Shown here one piece after another: positions 25,289-35,081 of a stretch of DNA of 42,677 nucleotides. The position numbers and the translations under genes were made by a program. Position 1 is the first letter of the stretch. Every line of letters starts with the position of its first letter. The notes below the pieces were generated by a model that had not been told where the DNA came from, made no database searches, and saw nothing but the letters and a program-made list of their open reading frames with translations. Source of the stretch: Alphaproteobacteria bacterium. GTDB lineage: Bacteria; Pseudomonadota; Alphaproteobacteria; UBA3830. The stretch spans positions 1 to 42,677 of the forward strand of contig SUUU01000006.1 of the NCBI GenBank assembly GCA_015062335.1. The letters are read 5' to 3'.

Positions 25289-27277
25289 TTATGATAAGTT
25301 CGATGGCTCTTCTCCTTTTTTCTTAACACGGCTTCTTTTCGCCTTGCCTGTTGAGCCTCTTATTAGATCCTCAACATTTTTCTCATCCGAACCTTCTGAC
25401 TTTTCTTTGTTAACATCAGCTGATGTTGGCATTTTAGATTTTTTAGACGTCTTTATAATTACGGGTTTCTGCTTTTTCTCTATTTTATGCCCATTCAAAA
25501 TTTGCTGAATTTCATCTCCGCTTAAAGTTTCGTGCTCTAACAATCCTTGAGCTAATATCTCCAACTCCTTACGATGGCTTTCTAAAATCTGTTTCCCCCG
25601 CTCATAAGCGCGATCAACAATTGCTCGAACTTCATCATCAATAATCTTAGCAGTTTCCACAGATACATTCTGCGATGATGTTGTTGAATGACCAAGGAAC
25701 ACTTCCTGAGCGCCTTCTCCTGCGTAAGAGAGAAAACCTAACTTGTCACTCATACCCCACTCGATAACCATACGTTTTGCTATACGAGTAGCTTGCTCAA
25801 TATCTGAAGATGCTCCTGTCGTTATCTTATCATATCCAAATATAATCTCTTCAGCCAAACGCCCACCCGTCGCAACAGCAAGATCTGCTTCCAATTTAAC
25901 TCGAGATACAGAAATACGATCGTTTTCCGGCAAGCGCATAACCATACCGAGAGCTCTACCTCGAGGAATGATAGTAGCTTTATGAATAGGATCAGATTCA
26001 GGAATATTCATCGCAATAATAGCATGCCCCGCCTCATGGTACGCTGTAAGTTTACGCTCATTTTCAGTCATTACCATAGAGCGACGTTCACTCCCCATCA
26101 TAACCTTATCTTTTGCTTCCTCTAATTCATCCATACCAACCACACGCTTTCCATACCGTGCAGCCAACAAGGCGGCTTCATTAATTAAATTGGCCAAATC
26201 AGCCCCGGAAAATCCCGGAGTTCCCCTGGCCAAAACCTTTAAATCCACATCTTCCGCCGCGTGTATTTTTTTGATATGCACCTGCAAAATCTTTTCGCGT
26301 CCATGAACATCTGGTGCAGGAACAACCACTTGACGATCGAATCGTCCCGGTCTCAACAATGCAGGATCCAATACATCTGGACGATTAGTAGCCGAAATAA
26401 CAATCACCCCGTTATTTTCCTCGAAGCCATCCATTTCGACCAACAACTGATTTAAGGTTTGTTCTCTCTCATCATTACCACCGCCCAAACCAAAACCACG
26501 ATGTCTTCCAACCGCATCAATTTCATCTATAAAGATTATGCACGGAGCATTCTTTTTCCCTTGTTCAAACATATCTCTGACTCTGCTAGCACCGACACCA
26601 ACAAACATCTCAACAAACTCAGAGCCTGAAATACTGAAAAAAGGAGCATTCGCTTCCCCGGCAATAGCCCTGGCCAACAGAGTTTTACCAGTTCCCGGAG
26701 GTCCTACAAGCAAGACGCCCCGAGGAATCTTTCCACCCAACCTTTTAAATTTACCCGGATCTTTAAGAAAATCTACAATTTCTTCCAACTCATTTTTAGC
26801 TTCATCGATACCGGCAACATCATTAAAAGTAACCTTCCCTTTTTTCGGCAACAATTTAGCCTTCGATCGGCCAAAACCAAAAGCTTTATTTCCTCCGTTT
26901 TGCATTTGCCTCAGCGCAAAGAACCAAATTCCACATAATATCAAAAGAGGAAGCCAGCTTAAAAACAAATGCAACATAGAATATCTATCCTCTAATGGAG
27001 CTGCGTCTATTTGCACATTACGCTCTAATAACCTCTTAACCATCTCTTGGTCTGCAGGATTATATGTGGCAAATTTTCTCCCTGTTGATGATACACCCTC
27101 GACGGTCAGTCCTCTTATCGTAACTTTTGAAACTTTTCCTGATTCAACATCTGAAATAAACTCAGAATAAGGAATTAAATTCTCATTATTTCTGTCAGTC
27201 ATCAAAGTCTGCACGATCAGAAAGAAAAAACACCCTAGAGCAATCCAGATTGTAAGATTTTTATAATTTTTGTGCAC
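25289..27277 (-). CDS. ftsH: ATP-dependent zinc metalloprotease FtsH
   Basis: A 662-residue membrane-anchored AAA+ protease that degrades misassembled membrane proteins and regulators. Two transmembrane segments (about residues 9-24 and 105-122) flank a periplasmic domain. The AAA module shows Walker A GPPGTGKT, Walker [13 protein letters not shown], and the second region of homology ([21 protein letters not shown]). The zinc site is HEAGH at 414-418. The C-terminal tail is Lys/Ser rich and disordered. The start is a GTG overlapping tilS by 17 bases. Gene order ybgF-tilS-ftsH is conserved in alphaproteobacteria. Confidence 0.97.
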   Translation of the reverse strand: MHKNYKNLTIWIALGCFFFLIVQTLMTDRNNENLIPYSEFISDVESGKVSKVTIRGLTVEGVSSTGRKFATYNPADQEMVKRLLERNVQIDAAPLEDRYSMLHLFLSWLPLLILCGIWFFALRQMQNGGNKAFGFGRSKAKLLPKKGKVTFNDVAGIDEAKNELEEIVDFLKDPGKFKRLGGKIPRGVLLVGPPGTGKTLLARAIAGEANAPFFSISGSEFVEMFVGVGASRVRDMFEQGKKNAPCIIFIDEIDAVGRHRGFGLGGGNDEREQTLNQLLVEMDGFEENNGVIVISATNRPDVLDPALLRPGRFDRQVVVPAPDVHGREKILQVHIKKIHAAEDVDLKVLARGTPGFSGADLANLINEAALLAARYGKRVVGMDELEEAKDKVMMGSERRSMVMTENERKLTAYHEAGHAIIAMNIPESDPIHKATIIPRGRALGMVMRLPENDRISVSRVKLEADLAVATGGRLAEEIIFGYDKITTGASSDIEQATRIAKRMVIEWGMSDKLGFLSYAGEGAQEVFLGHSTTSSQNVSVETAKIIDDEVRAIVDRAYERGKQILESHRKELEILAQGLLEHETLSGDEIQQILNGHKIEKKQKPVIIKTSKKSKMPTSADVNKEKSEGSDEKNVEDLIRGSTGKAKRSRVKKKGEEPSNLS

Positions 27278-28556
27278 ATCCTACTCCGTAATAAACATCA
27301 AACAGTTCAGGCTTAAGTCTAAAACGTACAGCCTCACCCCATTCATCGAAATTACATTTTACTTGATGATTTAAATATAAACAAGGGAATCCAGCTAACG
27401 CACTCTTCGGAATTTCAGTAAAAAACTTTTCTCTGTCCGTAGAAAAGCATCCACGAATCATAAAATTATCGCCAAGCTGTGTCTTTTTCAGATTTACTAA
27501 GAATCGATTGTCCCATAATACCTCGGCTTCTTGTGCGGATATTGCAGGAATATTCCTGTTTTCCCTAAAAATCGAAATAGTGTATTTCGTAATTTTAATT
27601 AAACACCGTCCAATAGTATTTATTTTAAAATTTAAAATATTTTTCAAAGTATTTTTTTGAATAAATACTGGATATTTTTTTCCGCCAATTAACCAAATTA
27701 CTCTTCTAAATATTTCTGCTTGTACTTGCTCTGAAACGCCTGAGAAATCGGATAAATTAGTAACGCAATATCCGTAATTCGATATCTTGACATAATTTTT
27801 TATGAAGGATACAGCGTCTTTTTCTGTCTTATGCCTTTGAATTCCAAAAGTTAAAATTTTATTTGATATGTTTTTCAATGATTCATTATTGTACTCCGAT
27901 ATTCGATTTCGAACCGCTACACGCCGAAAATTTTCGTCAAAATTCATAGGATCAATCTTCCATTCGATTCCTACATTGCGTAAAAATCCTTCTAAATGGA
28001 TTTTGGAAAAACGAAGCAACGGTCTTAAAATTTTTACGTTATCAGACAATGAGCGAATCTGACTCATGCATGCCAATCCCACAGGTCCGCTACCCGCATT
28101 CTTCCGCAATTCGTAAGTTTCCAATTGATCGTTCCAGGTATGTCCCGTTGCTACGAAATTAATATCGTTTAAACTGCAATATTTTTTCAGCAGATCGTAT
28201 CGAGCTTGGCGTGCTAGATTTTCCACCTTTCCTTCATTCAGATGCTTTTCATGATTCCATGACAAAATTGTATGAGGTACTTTTAGTTTTGAACAAATAT
28301 TTTTAACGTATAAAGCCTCATCTAATGATTCTGAACGCAATTTGTGATCAACTGTCACACAAACAATTTTGGCACCATTTTGTTGAGCCCAAAAATAAGC
28401 AAGCAACAATAAAGAAACACTGTCAGAACCTCCCGATACTGCAACGCAAATAGATTTATTCAAAAAGCGACCATCAGAACTAAAAAAAAACAAACTACCG
28501 AGCTCATAACTAAAGAGATCGATAGTTTGATTAATATTACTAAAACTTAAATACAT
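27261..28556 (-). CDS. tilS: tRNA(Ile)-lysidine synthase TilS
   Basis: A 431-residue N-type ATP pyrophosphatase that converts C34 of the minor tRNA-Ile(CAU) to lysidine so that it reads AUA. The PP-loop [16 protein letters not shown] begins near residue 38; further motifs include [22 protein letters not shown] and [12 protein letters not shown] (usual form ATAHxxDDQ.ET). AUA codons are common in this AT-rich sequence, so the enzyme should be essential. The start is one base after the ybgF stop. Confidence 0.94.
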   Translation of the reverse strand: MYLSFSNINQTIDLFSYELGSLFFFSSDGRFLNKSICVAVSGGSDSVSLLLLAYFWAQQNGAKIVCVTVDHKLRSESLDEALYVKNICSKLKVPHTILSWNHEKHLNEGKVENLARQARYDLLKKYCSLNDINFVATGHTWNDQLETYELRKNAGSGPVGLACMSQIRSLSDNVKILRPLLRFSKIHLEGFLRNVGIEWKIDPMNFDENFRRVAVRNRISEYNNESLKNISNKILTFGIQRHKTEKDAVSFIKNYVKISNYGYCVTNLSDFSGVSEQVQAEIFRRVIWLIGGKKYPVFIQKNTLKNILNFKINTIGRCLIKITKYTISIFRENRNIPAISAQEAEVLWDNRFLVNLKKTQLGDNFMIRGCFSTDREKFFTEIPKSALAGFPCLYLNHQVKCNFDEWGEAVRFRLKPELFDVYYGVGCAQKL

Positions 28557-28557
28557 C

Positions 28558-28914
28558 TTACTCGGAAGAAGCTAATGCTTTCGCGGCTTTTTTAGCGTAT
28601 CTATGCCCTTCATAATTTTGCACGATCTTTTTCAAAATTATTTTTCTTTTATCTTGCTTATTTAACTTATCAAAGCATTCCGCAAGCAAAAATAAAGCTT
28701 TCGGAGCTTTAGCTCCTTGTTTGTTTTTCTCATAGCTATCCATAAATGCACTTGCCGCAGATTCATAATTACCCTGTCGAAAAAAACTCTTTCCTTTATA
28801 GTATATAACCATTCCACAATATATGCTGGACGATCTCTGATCTAAAAATACTCCCGCAATCTCAATCGCTTCACCAAAATCTTTTTTGTTCACGTGTTTT
28901 TTTATCTCAACCAC
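28558..28914 (-). CDS. C-terminal TPR part of YbgF/CpoB (frame-broken)
   Basis: A 118-codon frame containing tetratricopeptide-like repeats (KDFGEAIEIAGVFL, then YYKGKSFFRQGNYESAASAFMDSYEKN, then APKALFLLAECFDKL...ILKKIVQNY). It is the C-terminal domain of the Tol-Pal-associated periplasmic protein CpoB/YbgF. It opens with a GTG at 28914 but is in frame further upstream, encoding EQKSAEIGKLIRDKSDQDIV, which continues the N-terminal coiled coil at 28941-29156. Its place directly before tilS and ftsH matches alphaproteobacteria. Confidence 0.75.
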   Translation of the reverse strand: MVEIKKHVNKKDFGEAIEIAGVFLDQRSSSIYCGMVIYYKGKSFFRQGNYESAASAFMDSYEKNKQGAKAPKALFLLAECFDKLNKQDKRKIILKKIVQNYEGHRYAKKAAKALASSE

Positions 28915-28940
28915 AATATCTTGATCTGATTTATCTCTTA

Positions 28941-29156
28941 TTAGCTTACCAATTTCCGCAGATTTCTGCTCTTTTTTTCCTGCTGCTCAGCATTTTCTGC
29001 GAGTTGAAGCAATTTACCTAATTTACCCTCAAGATCTTTGATCTTTTGCTCAAGAACTTCAATTCGACCGTAATATTCTCGCTGCAGATCATCATCAGCA
29101 CAAATTGGACCAAAACACAAAATTGAGAACAATCCCAAACACGAAAACTTCTTCAT
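28941..29156 (-). CDS. N-terminal part of YbgF/CpoB (frame-broken)
   Basis: A 71-codon frame with a signal peptide (FSCLGLFSILCFGPICADD) followed by a coiled coil (RIEVLEQKIKDLEGKLGKLLQLAENAEQQEKK), the standard N-terminus of YbgF/CpoB. It leaves the correct frame at an A7 run (T7 at 28972-28978 on the plus strand); one extra A would continue into EQKSAEIGK and the TPR part, giving a protein of about 200 residues. CpoB couples Tol-Pal with peptidoglycan synthesis at division. Confidence 0.75.
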   Translation of the reverse strand: MKKFSCLGLFSILCFGPICADDDLQREYYGRIEVLEQKIKDLEGKLGKLLQLAENAEQQEKKSRNLRKLVS

Positions 29157-29200
29157 AATTCAACCTCACAAACAAATCATCAAGATGATAGCTTATTATA

Positions 29201-30055
29201 TCAATAACAACAAGCCAATTTCAAAGTGTTATGCATAAGATATGCGGCAGTCATTGGAACAACTCCTTTCAAAACAGGAGTAATTGCACCGGCAATTGAG
29301 ATGACATTATCAAAATTCACATCACCAACCAATTCGGCACATCCATTAGCATCAATCACTTTAGTAATCCCGACATCTATAACAGTGGCTCCTTTTTTAA
29401 TAAAACTCTCATCTACAAATCTTGGTTTTCCCACTGCACTGATCAATATGTCCGCAGTTTTGCATATCGATTCCAAATCCTTCGAATAAGAGTGCAACAG
29501 TGTGACAGTACAATTTGCATTCAACAACAACTGAGCCAATGGCTTTCCTACAGCAGAAGACCTCCCTATTACAACGGCATGCAAGCCGGAAATATTATCA
29601 TGAACTAATCTAAGCAAATGCAAAACCCCTAGAGACGTACAAGGAATAACTCCAGGTTCTCCTAAAAATAAACGCCCCTGATTTAAAGTTGTCAATCCAT
29701 CTACGTCTTTCTCCGGATTTATTTCATTTACGATATCGCGAAAACTTAACTTTCTAGATAAAGGAGTTTGCAATAAAATAGCGTGAATTTTTGTGTCTTT
29801 GTTTAAACCTCCTATTAACTTTTCTAATTCCGAAGAAGTTACGCTGTCATCAAATTGATAATCTACAACATCGATACCTGTTTGCTTCGCCATTTTTTTT
29901 CGTAGAGATATTTGAAACTCCGCGTTCTCATTTTGTCCAACACTAATCAAAGCTAGTTTTGGAGCTACGCCTCTGGATTTGATTTCAGCAACTCGATACG
30001 CTATTCCTTCACTGAATTCCTCAGCTATACTTAACCCATCAATTATTTGCGCCAT
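29201..30055 (-). CDS. folD: Methylenetetrahydrofolate dehydrogenase/cyclohydrolase FolD
   Basis: A 284-residue bifunctional one-carbon enzyme (5,10-methylene-THF to 10-formyl-THF). Motifs: ILLQTPLSRKL, then NPEKDVDGLTTLNQGRL and the NADP-binding VIGRSSAVGKPLAQLLL, then ITPVLKGVVPMTAAYLMHNT, corresponding to the conserved PGGVGPMT region. Here PGGVG reads LKGVV, a departure from the consensus. The catalytic-Lys region YxxxK is altered to FQISLRKKM. Third in the xseB-yggT-folD run. Confidence 0.95.
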   Translation of the reverse strand: MAQIIDGLSIAEEFSEGIAYRVAEIKSRGVAPKLALISVGQNENAEFQISLRKKMAKQTGIDVVDYQFDDSVTSSELEKLIGGLNKDTKIHAILLQTPLSRKLSFRDIVNEINPEKDVDGLTTLNQGRLFLGEPGVIPCTSLGVLHLLRLVHDNISGLHAVVIGRSSAVGKPLAQLLLNANCTVTLLHSYSKDLESICKTADILISAVGKPRFVDESFIKKGATVIDVGITKVIDANGCAELVGDVNFDNVISIAGAITPVLKGVVPMTAAYLMHNTLKLACCY

Positions 30056-30063
30056 AAAAGCCC

Positions 30064-30366
30064 CTAAACAAATTTCAGTAAAATTCTTGTAATGACGTTT
30101 TCAAAAAACGACAAAATAAGAATCAAAACAACTGGAGAAAGGTCCAATGCCCCAACTGTGATAGGAACGAATTGACGAATCGGAGCAAGCATCACCGCCG
30201 TTAATTTCGACAACGTTTCAATAACTGCGATAACAAAACGATTATTTACATTTATGACATTTGAAATAGTCAACCACCCCACAATTACATCTGCAATTAC
30301 AATCCAAACCGCTAACCCTAATATTGCTTTTATTGATAATAAAAATGGAACAACAAATATATCCAT
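30064..30366 (-). CDS. YggT family membrane protein
   Basis: A 100-residue protein with two hydrophobic blocks (residues 5-28 and about 70-95) and the YggT motif block PIRQFVPITVGALDLSPVVLILIL. The family has a suggested role in envelope or osmotic homeostasis; its molecular function is unclear. I choose the ATG at 30366, five bases after GGAG and overlapping the xseB stop. Confidence 0.88.
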   Translation of the reverse strand: MDIFVVPFLLSIKAILGLAVWIVIADVIVGWLTISNVINVNNRFVIAVIETLSKLTAVMLAPIRQFVPITVGALDLSPVVLILILSFFENVITRILLKFV

Positions 30367-30611
30367 CACGCCTCCATATCTTGCCGAATATCTTTTATAT
30401 CGATTACACCGTTTGACTGCAAAGAAATTTGATTTATTTTTAGTTCAACAGATTCCAAAATTTTAGAACAATGCGCTTTTAGTTTTGCCCCATCTTCGTA
30501 TAACTTCACGGACTCCTTCAACGATAATTTACCTTCGTTAAGAAGAACTGAAATCTTTTCCAACTCAGCCAGCGCTTCCTCAAATTCCATTTTGTTAATG
30601 TCTTTTTTCAT
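30366..30611 (-). CDS. xseB: Exodeoxyribonuclease VII small subunit
   Basis: An 81-residue protein that binds XseA to form the single-strand exonuclease VII. The family pattern is plain: FEEALAELEKISVLLNEGKLSLKESVKLYEDG.KLK.HCSKIL. The ATG at 30611 gives the normal family length and start (MKKDINKMEFEEAL); the longer frame to 30668 adds 19 atypical residues with no ribosome site. XseA is not in the window. First gene of the xseB-yggT-folD operon, divergent from mutS. Confidence 0.92.
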   Translation of the reverse strand: MKKDINKMEFEEALAELEKISVLLNEGKLSLKESVKLYEDGAKLKAHCSKILESVELKINQISLQSNGVIDIKDIRQDMEA

Positions 30612-30779
30612 AAACAAACCACTCTTTACAATTTTAGATTTATCAGATTTATTAAGGCATGTACACAAATTTGTTTGTACGAATAGTCTTTATCTCATGT
30701 TTGAAACTCATCGAAATCAGCATTTTCTTTTTTGTTAATTTTTTCTTATACTGACCTTACGTTAAACTTCGTGAGCAAG

Positions 30780-33392
30780 ATGGAAGAAAATACTTTATTT
30801 TATAAATCCGTAAAAGACACAACTCCCATGATGTCCCAGTATTTGGCCGCGAAAGCGGAGTGTCACGATTGCTTACTATTATTTCGTCTAGGTGACTTTT
30901 ATGAATTATTTTTTGATGACGCGAAGAAAGCGTCCTCTATTCTCAACATAGTTTTAACACATCGAGGAAAGTCCGAAGGCGAAGATATCCCCATGTGCGG
31001 TATTCCGGTAGCTTCCGTAGATTCATATATTGCGAAGTTAATAAAAAAAGGAGAAAAAGTAGCAATTTGCGAACAAACAGAGGATCCGAAAGATGCAAAA
31101 AAACGAGGATACAAAGCTATCGTTCGTAGAGAAATTACTCGAGTTATCTCTGCTGGAACTTTAGTCGAAGATAACTTATTAACATCTAGTCAGCATAACT
31201 ATTTAATGTCCATGGCTCCAGAATACAAACAAAGCAAAATTACTCATGTTAGTTTTGCGGTTATTGATATTTCTACAGGAGATTTCTTTGTGCACACTGT
31301 TAACTATGACAGTATCGCGTCTATATTGGAAACGTATATGCCTAAAGAAATCCTTTTGCCGGCCGATAACTCCGACTTGCAAAACTGGATTCAAAAAAAC
31401 AGCAATGCAACTATTACTCCTCTGCCATCGTCCAAGTTTAATCCGGTCATCGAAAAAAATCGCCTGGAAAAATATTTTCAAGTGAAAACATTAGAGAGTT
31501 TTGAATTATCGAATAATGCCGAATTATCATGTTGCGGGTCAATTGTTGAATACTTAATCATCACACAAAAAAATCATTTAACAAAATTACCTATTCCGAA
31601 AAAAATTTCATTGAATCAATACGTTACAATTGATTCTGCAACGGTAAAAAGTCTTGAAATAATGACATCCGTTCACGGAGATCCTAAAAGCAGCTTATTA
31701 GGAACTCTTGATCAGACAAAAACAGCGTTCGGAGCGAGAAATTTAGCTTCTCGTGTTTCCATGCCTGTAATTAACATAAATTTACTGAATAAAAGACTAG
31801 ATTGCGTTGAGTTTTTCATTGCAAATAAAAAATTAACTGAAGAGATACGAGAAATTCTCTCATCTTGCCCTGACTTTGAAAGGGCAATAAACCGTATTCG
31901 TTTCAAAAAATTTTCTCCTCGTGACGTCGAATGCGTTCGTGATGCATTATGCATAATTGCTGCTGTCAAAAGTGTCTGTAGTGATTATGATATTATTACA
32001 GAAGATCCAGATACTACAGTTGATTCCATTCCTGATTTATCGGATCTTCTTTGTATTTTAAAAAATGCATTGGTTGAAAAATTTTCACCTAACAATAATA
32101 TTATTGCAGAAGGATATTCTGAAGAACTCGACAAACTACGTCGTTTAAAATTCCATAGCGAGGAATTGATGCAAAACTTACAGGAAAAATACTCGTATCA
32201 AACTGGAATCAATACACTAAAAGTCAGAAACAATGCAATTATCGGATGGTATATTGAAATCCCGTCGTCTCAAAAAAGTAAAGTATTACCAAGCTTTATA
32301 CATCGTCAAACTCTGGTAAATAATATTCGGTTCACGACCGAAGAAATATTGTCTATCCAATCTGAGTTGGAAACAGCAAATGAAAAATGTAATTGTATTG
32401 AACAACAAATATATTGCGATATAGTTAATCGAATTGCAGAAGAGTATGAAAATATTGCCCTTGCGGTAAAAATATTATCGTTGTTAGATATCTATACAAA
32501 TTTCGCGACAATCGCTAGTGAAAGAAATTATATTAGGCCGGAAATAACAGAAGATCCGATTTTACAAATCAAAAATGGACGCCATCCGATTTTGGAATAC
32601 AAAGCGGATGATTTCGTTGCAAATGATTGTGAACTTTGTCTCGATTCAAAAGTATGCTTACTGACAGGTCCAAACATGGCTGGAAAAAGTACATATTTAA
32701 GACAAAATGCTTTGTTAATAATTATGGCACAAGTCGGATCATATATTCCGGCATCTCAAGCAAAAATAGGAATCGTTGATCGATTATTTTCTCGAATCGG
32801 CGCATCAGATGATATCGCAAGAGGTCGTTCGACATTTATGGTTGAAATGATAGAAACCGCAACAATCTTAAATCAAGCAACGCAAAAATCTTTCGTTATT
32901 TTAGATGAAGTAGGAAGAGGAACTTCAACTTATGATGGATTGTCTATTGCATGGTCAGTTATAGAAAGATTATACTTCAGCAACGAATGCAGAGTCTTAT
33001 TTGCGACTCATTATCGTGAATTAACTGCATTAAAAAAAACGCTTCCGAATATTCATTGTAAAACTCTTAAAGTTCAAGAATGGGATGGCAATGTAATTTT
33101 TTATCATAAAATTATTGACGGAGTTGCTGATAAATCTTACGGTATTCACGTAGCAAGCATAGCGGGAGTCCCTCCGGATGTAATTCGCAGAGCAAAAGTA
33201 CTGTTGTCTCAAATGGAGTCAAAAAGCACTAAAACGATTCCGCAAGTCGAACCGGCAGATCAAATGGAATTCGCTTATTCCAGAGAATCCGAGTTAGAGA
33301 ACCGATTAAAAAGTATCGATCCTAATAATTTAACACCTGTTCAGGCATTGAATCTTATTTATGAATTAAAAAAACTTGTAAAAATAGATTAG
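30780..33392 (+). CDS. mutS: DNA mismatch repair protein MutS
   Basis: An 870-residue mismatch-recognition ATPase. The mismatch-binding motif (RLGDFYELF, with the Phe-x-Glu wedge) is near residue 38, connector, lever and clamp domains follow, and the ATPase has Walker A GPNMAGKSTYLRQ at about 630-642, Walker B FVILDEVGRGTS and ATHYREL. A helix-turn-helix and the C-terminal tail for tetramerisation are present. The start is placed at ATG 30780, where MutS homology begins; GTG 30771 is an alternative. A strong terminator lies 49 bases after the stop. Intact mutS argues that the frame breaks in this window are not explained by loss of mismatch repair through mutS inactivation. Confidence 0.97.
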   Translation: MEENTLFYKSVKDTTPMMSQYLAAKAECHDCLLLFRLGDFYELFFDDAKKASSILNIVLTHRGKSEGEDIPMCGIPVASVDSYIAKLIKKGEKVAICEQTEDPKDAKKRGYKAIVRREITRVISAGTLVEDNLLTSSQHNYLMSMAPEYKQSKITHVSFAVIDISTGDFFVHTVNYDSIASILETYMPKEILLPADNSDLQNWIQKNSNATITPLPSSKFNPVIEKNRLEKYFQVKTLESFELSNNAELSCCGSIVEYLIITQKNHLTKLPIPKKISLNQYVTIDSATVKSLEIMTSVHGDPKSSLLGTLDQTKTAFGARNLASRVSMPVININLLNKRLDCVEFFIANKKLTEEIREILSSCPDFERAINRIRFKKFSPRDVECVRDALCIIAAVKSVCSDYDIITEDPDTTVDSIPDLSDLLCILKNALVEKFSPNNNIIAEGYSEELDKLRRLKFHSEELMQNLQEKYSYQTGINTLKVRNNAIIGWYIEIPSSQKSKVLPSFIHRQTLVNNIRFTTEEILSIQSELETANEKCNCIEQQIYCDIVNRIAEEYENIALAVKILSLLDIYTNFATIASERNYIRPEITEDPILQIKNGRHPILEYKADDFVANDCELCLDSKVCLLTGPNMAGKSTYLRQNALLIIMAQVGSYIPASQAKIGIVDRLFSRIGASDDIARGRSTFMVEMIETATILNQATQKSFVILDEVGRGTSTYDGLSIAWSVIERLYFSNECRVLFATHYRELTALKKTLPNIHCKTLKVQEWDGNVIFYHKIIDGVADKSYGIHVASIAGVPPDVIRRAKVLLSQMESKSTKTIPQVEPADQMEFAYSRESELENRLKSIDPNNLTPVQALNLIYELKKLVKID

Positions 33393-33440
33393 TAAATACA
33401 CGAAATATTACCGTTCAACAAACAACATCAAAACAAAAAA

Positions 33441-33464
33441 GGATCTCGTAAAGAGATCCTTTTT
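33441..33464. terminator. Bidirectional intrinsic terminator between mutS and tlc
   Basis: A 7-bp perfect stem GGATCTC / GAGATCC with a 5-base loop, followed by TTTTT and preceded by an A-run, so it terminates both converging genes (mutS on plus, tlc on minus). Confidence 0.9.
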
Positions 33465-33485
33465 GCTTAACAGATGAGTTTAATA

Positions 33486-34943
33486 TTATTTTTTCTCTGC
33501 AGTAATCTTCAAGAATTCTATATTCAATCCATGCACCGCATAGAACCAGACTAACATAATCACTATGAAAATTCCAGCGACGACTGGAGCAATCTCCGCC
33601 AGCTTCGATCCGATAAATATCAAATTCAATAACACGAAATTGATAGCGGCGCCACCTGACTTTCCGGCTCTTCCACCGATAACATCGACAGCGGCCTTAC
33701 CTTTGGACTTCAATTCGTCATCTAACGGAATGTAGCTCATCTCTTTAGTAGAATCGAATAGCGAATATTTCACACCTTTCGCTAACACATTTTGCGCCAA
33801 CCCCATGTATGCAATAACTTCAAGAATAGTTAAAGAGCAACACGCTCCTACCATAGGACTTAAAGCATCCTTGAAGATAATACAGGCGAAGAAAATCAAT
33901 CCTGTAATGAATACCATCAACGGAGTCATCATCGCAGCAGTAAACCAAGAACAACGACGCAAAATGTTAGCCCCGACAAGCATGAAGAAAATCGTCGCTG
34001 CGCCGGTCCAAATTTGTAATCCACCCATAAATCCGCTGAAGGCTTCTTTCGTTGGACAAAGCAACCTGACTTGATCTTTCCACATGACCTCAACAAGATT
34101 AATACTGATTCCATAACACACGACCAACATAACGATATATCCCAAATACTTGGAATGCAAAATATAGTTCAAACTCTCGCCTAAACTCAACTTTACCTTT
34201 TTCTTTGGCTTTTTGATTTCATCAGGATTAAAATAACGAGGATCTGTCAAAACGTAATTATTTAACCAGTAGTAAATGCAAATAATAAATAAGCACGTAA
34301 CAACAGCAAGCCCACTAACCAGGCTGACGTTCTTTACTGCCTTTAACACACCTCCAGAAACAATCAATGCTCCATTGGCAACAAAACCAAACATTGCATA
34401 AAATCTCTTTGATTGCTTTAAAGAAGTTACATCATTTGCAAACCTCCAAAACATCAAGCTGACCATAGCGCTGCCCCAAAGTTCTGCCATCACATAAAAC
34501 GATGAAAAAACCCACCCTTGCACGGGCAATAACAAACTCTTCCAAAATTCGCTGGAAACTCCGTCGAGTAAATCAGGCGTCAATGATCCAACACAAGGAT
34601 ACAAAACGATCGCAAATAAAGCAAAGTATGCCAAAAAGAACGATGCTACAATATAAAAGACACCATTCTTAGAAAACACATTCGACAGCTTAGAGTAAAC
34701 AATCATAAACAAAATGGCCGCCGGTAAAACGAACCAAAGCTTCAACGTCGGAATAGCTTCCGCTCCCATGTTTGTCACGACCAAAGAGTCCTTTGTTCCT
34801 CTCAGAATACTGTAGTTAAATAATATGCCCATCATCATCAAAGCCATAGGAAGGAACTTTTTAAGTTCTGATGAATGAATAGGCCAAAAAATCGACCTCC
34901 ACCCAGTGAATTCCTGCGACTCAGCTTTCTTATCGTCAGCCAT
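33486..34943 (-). CDS. tlc: ATP/ADP translocase (nucleotide transporter, Tlc family)
   Basis: A 485-residue polytopic membrane protein of the plastid/rickettsial NTT family. The N-terminal signature (FWPIHSSELKKFLPMALMMMGILFNYSILRGTKDSLVV) matches Tlc proteins, followed by about eleven or twelve transmembrane helices and LFDSTKEMSYIPLDDELKSKGKAAVDVIGGR near the C-terminus, also a family hallmark. It exchanges bacterial ADP for host ATP and is a marker of obligate intracellular life. A good sigma-70-like promoter lies at 34980-35008. Substrate specificity within NTTs cannot be read from sequence. Confidence 0.95.
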   Translation of the reverse strand: MADDKKAESQEFTGWRSIFWPIHSSELKKFLPMALMMMGILFNYSILRGTKDSLVVTNMGAEAIPTLKLWFVLPAAILFMIVYSKLSNVFSKNGVFYIVASFFLAYFALFAIVLYPCVGSLTPDLLDGVSSEFWKSLLLPVQGWVFSSFYVMAELWGSAMVSLMFWRFANDVTSLKQSKRFYAMFGFVANGALIVSGGVLKAVKNVSLVSGLAVVTCLFIICIYYWLNNYVLTDPRYFNPDEIKKPKKKVKLSLGESLNYILHSKYLGYIVMLVVCYGISINLVEVMWKDQVRLLCPTKEAFSGFMGGLQIWTGAATIFFMLVGANILRRCSWFTAAMMTPLMVFITGLIFFACIIFKDALSPMVGACCSLTILEVIAYMGLAQNVLAKGVKYSLFDSTKEMSYIPLDDELKSKGKAAVDVIGGRAGKSGGAAINFVLLNLIFIGSKLAEIAPVVAGIFIVIMLVWFYAVHGLNIEFLKITAEKK

Positions 34944-34979
34944 TATATATTCTCCATAAATTATAACAAAACACCTGTG

Positions 34980-35008
34980 ATTGTATCACGCATATTTATT
35001 GATTTCAA
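34980..35008 (-). promoter_or_regulatory. Probable sigma-70 promoter of tlc
   Basis: On the minus strand TTGAAA (35008-35003), a 17-base spacer and TACAAT (34985-34980). The elements match TTGACA and TATAAT at five positions each. It lies about 37 bases upstream of the tlc ATG at 34943. Confidence 0.6.
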
Positions 35009-35081
35009 CGACAAAACTCATCTATAAATCCTCAAAATCACGAATATTCAGAGAGTTAACGCGTGAGAATTTAAATTCTTT

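Noticed and set aside
26538-27170. A 210-codon open frame on the plus strand
   Set aside because: Fully antisense to the highly conserved FtsH AAA domain; no ribosome site and composition typical of the complementary strand.
30665-30674. Palindrome ACAAATTTGT between xseB and mutS
   Set aside because: Short and AT-rich; expected by chance in this composition, and the outer arms are imperfect.
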